A stretch of DNA of 64,000 nucleotides, taken from contig JASANG010000300.1 of NCBI GenBank assembly GCA_030248215.1, positions 137,501 to 201,500 on the forward strand, in the 5' to 3' direction. The notes beneath the pieces were generated by a model. It was not told the origin of the DNA. It saw only the letters and a list, made by a program, of their open reading frames with translations, and ran no database searches. Position 1 is the stretch's first letter. Every line of letters starts with the position of its first letter. This document shows positions 1 to 10,600 of this stretch, piece after piece. Position numbers and translations under genes: made by a program. Source of the stretch: Enoplolaimus lenunculus (taxonomy: Eukaryota; Nematoda; Enoplea; Enoplida; Thoracostomopsidae).

Positions 1-2
1 CG

Positions 3-3000
3 GATCGATCCGCCGACAGCGAAACGGTAAGTCATTTTGCAACAAAAATCACAAATCATAACTTGACAATGCCGTTTCATTTTGACCGCCTGATCGGCCA
101 GCGAGGCCCAGCGCCGCCTGCATTCCGTCCTGTAGTGGTTCTAAAGAACGATTCGACGTCCGTAGCCGATTTGCACAATGAGCGTGACCTAACGCTAATA
201 ACCAATCAAATTAATTCTCAAAAGCAATTTTTGGTTCAACCGCCTCTGGCACCGAAACCTTCTCACATCACGACGTCACAAACGCGAAACGAACACAAAT
301 TAGTCGAAAAATTAGCATTCGAAACACAAAATACGGCAAAATTTGACGAAAGTAAAGCTTTGACCCTGAAAAATCGTAGTCATTTGCTACCGACACCGGT
401 AGCCTCGACTAAATTTACGTTAACTGTCCCTCTAAATTCACCCCAATCGCAAAGTGTCACTCACGAGACTCATTTCAACGGAGCCTTACCCACTCATAGG
501 CCTTCTACGTTTCCAACACGGCCCCAAACGCATACTGAGGGGCGGAAACTTGTGAACAACAAGCTGATAGTAATAAATCCGAAATTACAAAATGTCACTG
601 TACCTCAATTTATTCACATCAATAATCATAGTTTTCAAAATTTTACGATCAACAATTCGCAAACAAACAGCAAACCTACAGCGAGAAACGCACTCGACAG
701 GAGTACAAGTGTTTCCAGCGGATGCTGTTCAACCAGTACTACTTCCGGATCTAACAACATTTTATCCGGAACAGAAAACAGGAACCATCAAGGAGTTATT
801 TCTGGAAATTTCAAAGAAACCACGAACGCAAATTTACCGGTAACTACGGAACAAGATGAACTGAAAACGTTTCTTGAGCAACAACTATCGTTACAGTTAA
901 GCGGGATTGGATTGAATGGAGAAAATGACGGGAATCAAGACGAACACAAAGTCGAACAGAAACAGACAGAACATGAACGTCAAAAGGAAGAAAGAGAACA
1001 CCAAGAAGAGCAACAACGAGAACATGGAGACCAGCACAGAGAACATCAACATCAAGAAGAACAAAGAGAATTTCAACCTCAAACGGAACAAAGTCAGCAT
1101 CGACATCACGAGGAACAAAAAGAACATCGACACCAACAAGAACTACGAGAACATCGTCATCATGATCAACAAAGTGGACACAAACATCAAGAGGAACAAA
1201 TCGAACAGCGACATCTGGAGGAACAACGAAAACATGGTCATCAAGAGGAACAAAGAGAATATCAACACCAAGACCAAACCGAACAAGAACATCGAGAAGA
1301 ACAAAGCGAATACCGTCATCAAACAGAACAAAGAGAAAGTCAAAGTCACCAAAATCAAACATCGAACCCTTCTAAAACATCCAATACATTTGAACTACTT
1401 CAGCAAGAATTAGATCAAAATTCGCCACAAAATACAAACAAAACCAAACCAATCATACCGAAGACTCGACTAATCCACTTGGGTCGACATAAAGCTGAAT
1501 TGAAAATTATTCAAAATCGTACAACAACTTCAATTCAACCTCAACTTCAATCAAGTACTCAAAATCTATTGCAAACCACGTCCGAACCCGTAAATCAGAG
1601 CACTCCAGAAACACCGGAACACCAGCCAACCATTGAACTGCAAGATCCAAACGGACAGCCTCAAATTTTAGTTCAAAAGTTTAATAAATATGGTCCTAAT
1701 TCAACTAGCGACCAATTTCAATATCCTCCGCTAAAACCAAAATCGAACACGTACTTCGAACCAATCAGCCCGAATCTAAGCTCGACTCTGCGAACCGCCC
1801 CTACAAAATCTTTCGCTCACGACAATCAAACAATTCATAATATCCAAACGAACACTAACGGCCAAAATCTTAGCATTTCAGGCGCACCTGGCCTATCTTT
1901 AATACAATCCAAATTTGAGTTCAACCAAACCGATATTACCACCTCTCACTCATCCATAAACCCTACCCTGGCACCTGCCAGACAGCACAACCACTTAGAC
2001 ATCACCCAGCAAACCCCGCTAGATTTTGAGACAGAAACCAGCTCAAGTCTGCACCCGTCAATTTCAACCAGTGCCATTAAAATGCTTCTAACTGACCCCA
2101 TGCGAATGGTGCATTTGTCAACTTCGAATAAAAATGCTGAAAATCTCAAAGACACCATCCCGAAAGACAGTCCCGTTCTCCCATCAAGCTCGACGAGCAG
2201 TCCGAGCGAGCATAACGCAGTCATAGTCCCTCACGGATCGATTCAAACAAAGTCATCTCAATCTCAACACCGGATTGCTCATTTTATCCCGGTCGAAAAT
2301 ATATCTACTGAGAGCAAATCGGTTTCCCCAGCACCCTCAACGCCAACAAGCTCCGATGATTTCGTTGTTCCACCCACAGGCCGACCGCTACAAACGGCGG
2401 ATCGAATTCAAGCACTTGAAGCGCAACTCGAGGAACATCTCACCAAAATTATTCGTCAAGCGGCTAATGGTGGAAACGACGATGGTAAACGCTTTTCAGC
2501 ATCATCGACTTGGCAACTCAAACGAACCAGCGTTGAGCAGGATTTTAAGATTAATGAAGGATCGCACCAAGAATCCAGCAGTAAAAACCTGGAAAAGATT
2601 GATGAAGCCAGTACACCTGTTTCTTGTATGTTGGACATTTGTGTGGGTGAGACTGAAGGGAATAGACCCTCGATTAGACCTGAAGTCAACAATCGACCAA
2701 GAAGCACAAACGAGTTATTAGAAAAATTATCAAATTTCTCAGAAAGACTGGATTCTCTTCAAATAGATGAATCGACAAAAAATAACCATTCCAATACTAC
2801 GATCGATCCAAATGACAGTGATCAGCAACGCCAATCCACAAGCGATCAACGCCCTCAACGACGAAAATCAAGTGAAAAGCAAGAAAGTAAGGGTCGAACA
2901 ACTAAAACTGACAGCGACCAACAATCGTTGGACGCGAAAACACAAAACGAGGACACAAAGTTGGAAACCGACGACAATCAAAGGGAAATCAGATCAAAGA

Positions 3001-3647
3001 TCGAGTCATTGGCAAAATACTCTGAAGATCTCGGTCTACTGATGAGCTATTTACAGCAACAATTCGAAGGACAAGTAATGGAACTGTCGAGCGAAAGCGG
3101 ATCTCAAGGGATGCGAATCAAAAATTGGACCAATTTTGACAAAGACAACAGCCATTTGGTGCAATTCGATATGCCCTTAACGTCACCGATCCTCGATGGA
3201 CAACTAAAAACTCAAAAATATTCTACAAACGAAAACGACAATGTATCTGACAACATCAAACTCAGCAGCATCGTTCACGTTGTTCCGAACAAATTCGCAG
3301 ACAATTTCGGCAAACTATCGACTTCAAAGACATCAAAGAATGCCGCGACAGAGCGGCAACTTCAAAACGAAACCAACACTTCAAACAGAACCGCCATGAC
3401 TACGGCGTCCTTTGAAGAAAGCCGCACTACTGTTGAATTTGAAGCACCACTCAATGATGAAGGTGGTGCTAGTGCAGGGGTACAAGGAAAAATCGAATCA
3501 AACATTTCAAAAATTAAAAAACCACCGCAAACCAAACCAGGTCATTTGAGAACTGTTTATTTAAAGTCACCTCAAGTAAGCATTCAAGCGCTCAGTAAGC
3601 TGTATCAACCGCTTGTAGACAATATTGTAAGACACGTCATTGCTTAA
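3..3647 (+). CDS. 3' part of a large disordered protein with a His/Glu/Gln 9-residue repeat, family unknown (5' end outside window)
   Basis: One uninterrupted frame runs from the window edge to TAA at 3645-3647, about 1,214 codons. The first ATG is at 69, but the frame is open upstream of it, so the true start is probably outside the window. A strong donor consensus (ACG|GTAAGT) lies at 26/27, so bases 1-26 could instead be the end of a separate exon. The protein is rich in Asn, Gln, Ser, Thr and Pro and looks intrinsically disordered. Residues encoded at about 970-1345 form an imperfect 9-residue repeat around EEQREHRHQ. A short charged, possibly helical stretch near 2990-3080 (SKIESLAKYSEDLGLLMSYL) is the only segment that looks foldable. 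The last residues are VRHVIA. Two AATAAA signals follow the stop, so this is a terminal exon. I recognise no domain and assign no function. Confidence 0.75.
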   Translation, partial: DRSADSETVSHFATKITNHNLTMPFHFDRLIGQRGPAPPAFRPVVVLKNDSTSVADLHNERDLTLITNQINSQKQFLVQPPLAPKPSHITTSQTRNEHKLVEKLAFETQNTAKFDESKALTLKNRSHLLPTPVASTKFTLTVPLNSPQSQSVTHETHFNGALPTHRPSTFPTRPQTHTEGRKLVNNKLIVINPKLQNVTVPQFIHINNHSFQNFTINNSQTNSKPTARNALDRSTSVSSGCCSTSTTSGSNNILSGTENRNHQGVISGNFKETTNANLPVTTEQDELKTFLEQQLSLQLSGIGLNGENDGNQDEHKVEQKQTEHERQKEEREHQEEQQREHGDQHREHQHQEEQREFQPQTEQSQHRHHEEQKEHRHQQELREHRHHDQQSGHKHQEEQIEQRHLEEQRKHGHQEEQREYQHQDQTEQEHREEQSEYRHQTEQRESQSHQNQTSNPSKTSNTFELLQQELDQNSPQNTNKTKPIIPKTRLIHLGRHKAELKIIQNRTTTSIQPQLQSSTQNLLQTTSEPVNQSTPETPEHQPTIELQDPNGQPQILVQKFNKYGPNSTSDQFQYPPLKPKSNTYFEPISPNLSSTLRTAPTKSFAHDNQTIHNIQTNTNGQNLSISGAPGLSLIQSKFEFNQTDITTSHSSINPTLAPARQHNHLDITQQTPLDFETETSSSLHPSISTSAIKMLLTDPMRMVHLSTSNKNAENLKDTIPKDSPVLPSSSTSSPSEHNAVIVPHGSIQTKSSQSQHRIAHFIPVENISTESKSVSPAPSTPTSSDDFVVPPTGRPLQTADRIQALEAQLEEHLTKIIRQAANGGNDDGKRFSASSTWQLKRTSVEQDFKINEGSHQESSSKNLEKIDEASTPVSCMLDICVGETEGNRPSIRPEVNNRPRSTNELLEKLSNFSERLDSLQIDESTKNNHSNTTIDPNDSDQQRQSTSDQRPQRRKSSEKQESKGRTTKTDSDQQSLDAKTQNEDTKLETDDNQREIRSKIESLAKYSEDLGLLMSYLQQQFEGQVMELSSESGSQGMRIKNWTNFDKDNSHLVQFDMPLTSPILDGQLKTQKYSTNENDNVSDNIKLSSIVHVVPNKFADNFGKLSTSKTSKNAATERQLQNETNTSNRTAMTTASFEESRTTVEFEAPLNDEGGASAGVQGKIESNISKIKKPPQTKPGHLRTVYLKSPQVSIQALSKLYQPLVDNIVRHVIA
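970..1345 (+). repeat. 27-bp in-frame imperfect tandem repeat inside the orphan protein gene
   Basis: About thirteen degenerate units of 27 bp encode a 9-residue motif close to H-x-E-E-Q-R-E-H-x. Because the period is a multiple of three, neighbouring frames are also open here (+ strand about 916-1413, - strand about 844-1362). Those are by-products of the repeat, not genes. Confidence 0.75.
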
Positions 3648-3660
3648 ACTAAATATATGC

Positions 3661-3695
3661 AATAAAGCTTGCTATGATTTTAAAAACCAAATAAA
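3661..3695 (+). other. polyadenylation signals of the orphan gene
   Basis: AATAAA occurs at 3661-3666 and again at 3690-3695, within 50 bases of the stop codon at 3645-3647. This is the expected place for a 3' end signal. Confidence 0.55.
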
Positions 3696-5645
3696 GTTGA
3701 ATCGATGCATTTTATAAGTTTTCCCGACAAAAACACACGAAATCTCAAACTATTGATTCATATAAACAGCTTTTCGCACTGTTTCAAGAGGATTTGAAAA
3801 TGAAACAATGTCTTTTCCAGCCAGTAGTTTTCTTTTGCGTTTAGACGTTTTGTTTGCATTTCTGGGAGTATAATTGTAACAAATTTTAGACCTAAATGTG
3901 TTTAGCAACTACGCAGTTGATTTTTTATGCTTAAAATTAATAATAGATCACGCATATATATCTCTCGAATTTTTTCAGTGCACATATGTTGCAATTGTTC
4001 GAGAAATAATACAATATTCATCAAAAATCTTAAAAATTTCGGTGAATCCGCTATTCGGTTAAATTGTTAGAACAGTGCGGTGCATATTTGCATGCTTCAA
4101 TTGTGCAGGCAGAAACAATCGTCTTTGAAACATTTTTCCGTTATTTTTACCCTACCACCAACGGTAGACGCTATGACCTGGTATACCTATGTTTCAAGGT
4201 GTAAGCCGTGCGTTGTAGAAACGGTGCAACTGGATATCCGTTTACGGAACAATCGGTATCCGTTTGTTATAGAAATAACGGAAATTCTTTTTACTATCCG
4301 TTTACACCCAGGTTGTCGGTAAAACATAGAAACTTCAAAATCAATTATATGCTAGTGCAGCAAAACGCTATCGCTCTAACGAGCACCGGTTTACCGGAAG
4401 CCAATCTACAACGGTGAAAAATACCAAATCTCGAGGTGAGCAAATTTTTAGAAGCCGGAAACGGCGCGAACTCTGATAGTTTAGGTATATTTAGGGTTAG
4501 TTTTTAAGAAATACCAATTACCTCTTGCGAAGTGTCCAAAAGCTAAAACAAAAAGAAAACACAATGAATTTATAGCAAAACTATGCAAAATTTCACTGCC
4601 GAAATTCCCGGAATCTCCGGCAGAAATTCTGAAGGAGCCGGAGGCTAATGTTCTGTCGGAACCGGAGCCAAACATTCGGTTGTACCCTGGCAAACATATA
4701 CTATCAGTACCTAACTGAAACGTTTGTAAGCTTCCTTTTTACCCAATTTTATATTTTTCAGCCTGCCCCAATGGTCGAAATCAATTCGGCAGACCTCGGC
4801 CGTAGTCCGAAACTTTCCGTTTATATATCACACATTGCCTTTCATCTTTCGCAAAACCTGTTGACCCGCGGCTTTAGCTTTTTCACATCCGGTTGCACCT
4901 TGCAAGCGGATATCCCGTTATACACTGATATATTGTTTTGAATACAAAAATTTTGACACTCGCTCAAACCAATTAACAACAGCGGAATAAGGCATCGACG
5001 ATGCAGACTTACCCGCTAATTTTGTTTCAGAAATCACAACAAAAACAAAACAATTGGCAACCCCTACAATATTAACATAAAATGCAAACCGGTATACCCA
5101 AATGACCATAGTACTAAATTTCGACCACTGAATTGTCAAATGAGAGGTGTTTTCCGCACCGCTCAACCATAAGAACTTGACGCTGGATCCCGACGGGTCT
5201 TTCACAACCTTCACAGATTTCGAACTGCGCACTGAGTTTATCAAACTACCAAATGTCCAACAAACTACAGATTAAACTTATATTTTAACCCAATAGAAAT
5301 CCTTAAGTAAGAATTCCTTACGTACTAATACTAGCTTTAAATGCGACTTCGCGAACTTCTGCTCTGCCAGTTTCGTATAAATTTCTTACATAAAAGTATA
5401 GCAAAAATCGCTTACACTTAACAAAAATATATTAAATCAGACTTGAGTAGTGGCAACAGTTATGTTATTTACCTTAGACACATTTGTGAAACAAATACAT
5501 TAAAACAAGTATATATCACAGACAATAACATAACATTACGTGCGAATCTTATGTCAAGCTTCTAAGTACATAGTTCGAAGGAAGGGACGTTGCGAGACAC
5601 AAAATAGTTTTTAGCAGTTAGATGCATTGCCTATATTGAATATCG

Positions 5646-5835
5646 GGCCCATATTACTTTAAGGGGCGTCCAGGTTTCTGGTGGGTCCATAAAAGAATAG
5701 GTTTAGATTCTAGATTACATTTTTTGCTTAGGCTTAAACATGGGCTTAGGAACACATTTCGGCAACGCTTAGGCTTAGGTTTAGGCTTAGGAATACGCTT
5801 AATCTACTGTTACGGCCCTTAAAGTAACATTGGCC
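5646..5835. mobile_element. miniature inverted-repeat transposon, hAT-like, GGCCCAT family copy 1
   Basis: Terminal inverted repeats of about 22 bp begin GGCCCAT and carry an inner AGGGCCG-like motif. They are flanked by an 8-bp near-direct repeat, GAATATCG at 5638-5645 and AAATATCG at 5836-5843 (7 of 8). The interior is rich in CTTAGG runs. An 8-bp duplication points to the hAT superfamily. There is no room for a transposase. Confidence 0.6.
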
Positions 5836-6469
5836 AAATATCGTTTGATCTGTCAATCACAAGCTATCGCAATATTTACGATATCGATCCAAATGACAAA
5901 CCTAAACCAAACAAACCGTTTAATTGATTTATGATAAAATTTTCCAAATTCACAAAAAACAGTAATTTTAAGTAAATAATAATTGAAACCACTCCTATAG
6001 ATATCCAACGTAAAATGTGTAATGAATAATATAACAAAATCTGTTCCATAACATTAATGCAACAATCATATATATCCCCCTAAAACATAGAAATAACTAC
6101 AGTCCACAAGACGTTACGCGAGCGCTGTATTTGTATAACAAAATTGATAAACCCGTTAATTCCAAGGTTTCCTAAATAAATTTTAGTCCATTTTTCGGAT
6201 TTTGCCAAATTACAACTGACTAAATCTTAACTGTCGTGTGGTGTACTGGATTTAACCAAACGTCACCAAAGCGTAATCCCACAGTACACAAATTTAACTC
6301 TCAAATCCAAGCAAATTTATTCTGGGAATATCAGGTTTTAAAATTTCTATTCATTTTGTTAAAATTTGAAATAAACACACATATCTGTGAACGAATTACT
6401 GCATAGTTTACAAACCGCAGTGCGTATACAATTTTATAGTCCGTATGCACCGTAGAGATTCTGCATAAC

Positions 6470-6565
6470 AGGTCAGAGCCCCGTAGGGCTGTGAGCGTCC
6501 AGTTCCGATAGCTGTGTGGTGATGCTAAACGCCTCTCACACACAACGACCCGTGTTCGATTTCTA
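6470..6565 (+). mobile_element. tRNA-derived SINE-like copy 1
   Basis: It has an A-box-like TAGCTGTGTGGTGATG at 6509-6524 and a B-box-like GTGTTCGATTTC near 6552-6563. It aligns along its length with the copy at 37385-37490 (shared GAGCGTC, GTGGTGATG, ACGCCTC). The cloverleaf is too degraded for a working tRNA, so a SINE head is more likely. Confidence 0.5.
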
Positions 6566-7468
6566 AGTTTAAAAATAATTTCATTTCAAATTGTATAGAT
6601 TTATGCTGGAAAACGCTAACCCCATATCAACTAAAACGTGCAATACGCGTTAACAAATTGCTTTCACTGGTCAGGATTAGCTGAAACATACCATACACTT
6701 TTACACAAAAACAGTTAACACTGTTATGGTAGTTTCCATCAGCAGACTTTCATCTTCATTCACCACCACCTGTATTCCTTTAAAGCGATAACTGGCCAAT
6801 ACCACAAAACCTAAGGAATGCCTTCTGGAAATTATACACTGATCATATATAATATTCCAGTTATTTACTCCATCAGGTAAATCGGAACTGGTAAAGGCGT
6901 CAGAAAAATTAAAACCACCATTTACCATCACAATTTGAGTGGATCACCCATCGTTAACATTAGCACCGCTCCATCCTTGTTCTACAGCAACCAACCAATT
7001 CATTCGCGCTATCCCAAAATCGTTTCTAAACATTAAAGCATAAAACGTAACAGAACGCGTCACCTGTTCCAGCCGACTATCAAAGCACTCGTGTCAAAAC
7101 ACGCAGAGATAGCAACACGAGACCGAAACAGACCTGTATCCAACGATGGAACAATCTGTAGTCAAGGACGGAACAAACAACATCAGACATGTAGCCATAT
7201 AAGGGACAAACACCGACCGCCTTTAAACTCCAACAACCAAAAACTGTATCCTTTGGAGGGGTGGAACGCAACTATATAAATCCTAATTAGGCCAAAATAA
7301 CCATGGAAAGGGCAATCATAATTGAAGGCAGAGATTGAACGTGACTTTCAACCAAGGAAACAAGGACACCTTAGGGAATCCGTTTTTGAACCGTTCGCAA
7401 CAGGAATTGTAACAAAGCTTGGGGACCCAATAAATCTTCTGTAATGCCAGGATATTCTAGAGGGGAAA

Positions 7469-7632
7469 TCATAATTCATCGCCGTGCGACTGCGGTGTCC
7501 CACTGGCATCCTCAGAATCGGTCTCTGTGGCCGTTTGATATCCAGGTTGAGACGTTATTGATGGAGGTTCTCCGTAGTCTGGTTTTGGTGAAACCAACTC
7601 TTCATCGTTGTCGCCATCCGACCGAGTTGTGG
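7469..7632 (-). CDS. HYOU1: HYOU1 last exon with ER-retrieval signal HGDEL
   Basis: The acceptor TTTTTAG|CC at 7632 joins in frame to the acidic tail exon (donor at 8253). Translation runs through [17 protein letters not shown] to SHGDEL and TGA at 7471-7469. HGDEL is a variant of the KDEL/NDEL retrieval signals and supports an ER-lumen location. Confidence 0.9.
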
Positions 7633-10600
7633 CTAAAAATAAAAAAAACACCAAAATATGCTGGCGTTTTGCTGGTGGGCGCGTGGTGAGCTCCCACAGG
7701 ACCAAAATCACCCCAACTCGGCCAACTCCACCAGGTTCAGCCCCCAATTCGAAACACCCCTCCGGTTCAAAATTTCATCTGAAAATTGTGCGACGGATGA
7801 GCACTGCCAATGCAACAGTGAATGTGCTACTTGTTCGCTCAAATGCCAGTGGCAATGCTTTTCAATTTCGACGCTACTTCCGGGTAATAAAAACTTATGC
7901 TAAATAAAACGTTATACGTATCCGGTAAACTAAATCCGGTCGCACCCTGTTATCAATATAACACTTCATGCGACCCACTTTAAGGGATCCCCACCTTTTA
8001 GAATTTTGCCCAATGTTACTCTGGGCCTCCCCAACAGGAATTGAAATAGAGATTTTATATTATGGTTTACAACTAAAATTGTGTTTGGCTATTCACTCGC
8101 GAGGTTTTCCCCACTATCATATCTCATGTGCCCCCCTTTTAGAACTTTCTGGATCCGCCGCGGCTGGGCTTTCCGGTCTATGCGTCAATTTACCTCTACC
8201 CTAAAGGCCCCAAAAATACAAATATATTCCTGCAAAACAAAACTGATCTTACTTTCGTCTGTTGGTTCCGTTGTCGTCGCTGTCCCTTCATCTCCGGTTG
8301 ATGGAGTTTGTTCCTCCGTTTCTGACCGTTTGTCTTCTACAGTTGTGTCTTCGCTTTCAACCGTGCCGTTCTCAGTTTGATTGCCGCCTTTTGTTGCAGT
8401 TTTAGCTGCTTTTTCTTTTTCCTTCGCCGCTTTTTCAGCTTCACGCTGTTTGATAGGTTTGGCAAATTTCGCTTTGCTCAATAAATACTTAACTTCACGG
8501 TCGAGGGCATTTACCTGAAGTCATAGAAGTAGCTTGATAAAAAAGTATTATAGGTGCATGCATCAAGGTCAGGGTGCCATATCATATCAGAAAGTTTGCC
8601 AGGTATTTTTAGTATTCGGTCGCACCGTGACGTGCATACAATAGACACACGGTGTAAACCTTGATCATGGAATGTTCTAAAACTATAACCTTGATTAAAT
8701 AAACAGAACAATAACTGACATTTGACTCCTACACAATTTATACAAACAACAGAAACAATTTGGCCATAAATAGGCGACCTTCAAAAATTATTCAGTACAA
8801 ACCTTCCTCAATTCGACTATTTTTAAACAACAATTATCACGTTACCTTTTCAGCCACAGCGGCCAGTGTTATTGCCGGCATCTCATGAGCGGCTAATTTT
8901 TCTTGATCACGCTGTTTCGCAATCCACCATTCCTAAACAACAGAGACAATATTTAAAAAAATTTGTTAAACAAACAACTCAAGACAAACAAGGAACAATA
9001 CTCATTAAATACAGTAAACAGTTCCAAATATATTCGACAAAAATGAAGATTTTTAGTACTTATATGATAAGTTGAACAATCTTAAAATCAAGACGCCCGT
9101 AAATAACCACTTCGTCTAATCGCAAGCTCAAAACTCACCGTTGAAGTATTGATCAATCTTTCTAAGCTGTTAATTTCGGTATCGGTAAAAATTTGTGTAT
9201 CTTCAGTTAAATTTTTCATTCCAGCCAACACCGTATTTGAATAGTTCAATATGCCTTTCATCGCTTCGAAAACACGCGGACGCTCCTATAAACGACAAAA
9301 TTAAACAGAAAATCATCCAATACACCAGGCAATGACTGGATACCAAAAAATTACTTGAATATTGAGTGCTTTTTTCAATCAAAAATACATGAAGCATAAC
9401 CACACAAATTTAGCAAATAGTGTTAATTGTACTTCCTACCATGTCATTTGCACGTTTTAGCTTAGCAATGTGCACACGAATGAATTTAAAGTCGTGCGCG
9501 TACTTATATAACAAAAGAACAACGTAGATTATCTTCTTTTTGCATACCTAACGATTATGCCAATTTAAGTATGTAAGAAATTTATATTAACGCAGTCAAA
9601 GGTCTGAATCAAATCAGTCTAAGGAGGTCGCAGCTGTACACTTGTCGGGCGATGCCCTTCCGGCGCCGCATGTCAAAAATGTTTTGTTCAGTGATATACT
9701 GTGCCAAAACCGTTACAACTAGGAAGCACATAAATGCACAATATTCTATAAGAAAAATAGACAATATTTTTTGAGCACGAAAGCATTGCTAAACCATTCG
9801 ATGCCATACCTGAAGCTCTTCATATTTGTAAAACATATCTTTGGTCGCTTCTTTTAAACTTTTTAGTTTGGATTTCAAGTCCTAAAATTATCATATCATA
9901 ACATACTTAGTCATCTTGTCTTGTCGGAAACATATTATCAGTCATTCAGAATATTGGAAAGGGAGTGAGAATATGTTGTATTACAACTTTCGAATGGGTT
10001 TTCTGGTGTTACAAACTGAAAAAGTATCTGAAAACGTTTATACAAAAATTATATGGGCTATACCAAGAACGATTAAATTTTCCGTTTCGAAACATTTTAT
10101 GAAACGGAAAACCACAATAAATTTATTGAATATACTGCAATGTTCTTAAGATGTTGATATTGCAAATGTTACAACCCCTTGGATTAGTGCTATTGTTACA
10201 AACAACTTACTTTGACCGGTGTATCAAATGAGGTCTCTTCAAACCATTCGGAGGCTTCCTTAATTTTGGCACGAATTGTTTCTCGCTCAGTTTCCGTAGT
10301 TAAACTTTGAAATTCGTCTTGATCTGAAACGAACAAATCTTGTCACCGATGTAACGCTATGCTGCACGGTTAAGTGTTACTTTTTATCGAAATATACAAT
10401 TCAATATCCGGCTGTGGTATTTCTTGACATCCTGTTGAACACTCATGTATATTCAGCCAGCCTTAATGACGTTAACAACATTCAAGTCAGTAATACTTTT
10501 TAAAACTTAACGACAAATTCGTTTCACTACAACACACCACTGGCTTAAAAACGTTCACATCCATACACGAACACAGCGTTTATTAACTTACCTAACTTAT

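Larger units (their letters stand above)
3696..7468. other. intergenic region between two convergent 3' ends
   Basis: No conserved coding exon is visible between the orphan gene (+) and HYOU1 (-). The stretch holds a hAT-like miniature element (5646-5835), a SINE-like copy (6470-6565) and the right end of a degraded element reading TTGTACCCTG at about 4681-4690. The short open frames here have no splice support or family resemblance. Part of 6900-7468 is probably the HYOU1 3' untranslated region, but I could not place its poly(A) signal. Confidence 0.5.

Noticed and set aside
844-1362. Antisense frame of 172 codons rich in Val/Leu/Phe
   Set aside because: It is a shadow of the 27-bp coding repeat on the + strand. 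It has no splice context and no independent support.
5700-5800. Interstitial telomere from TTAGGC repeats
   Set aside because: The runs are short, interrupted and inside a transposon with inverted ends and a target duplication.
7444-7907. Overlapping + strand frames opposite the HYOU1 last exon
   Set aside because: They are antisense to a confirmed exon and its intron, with no splice sites or family signal.
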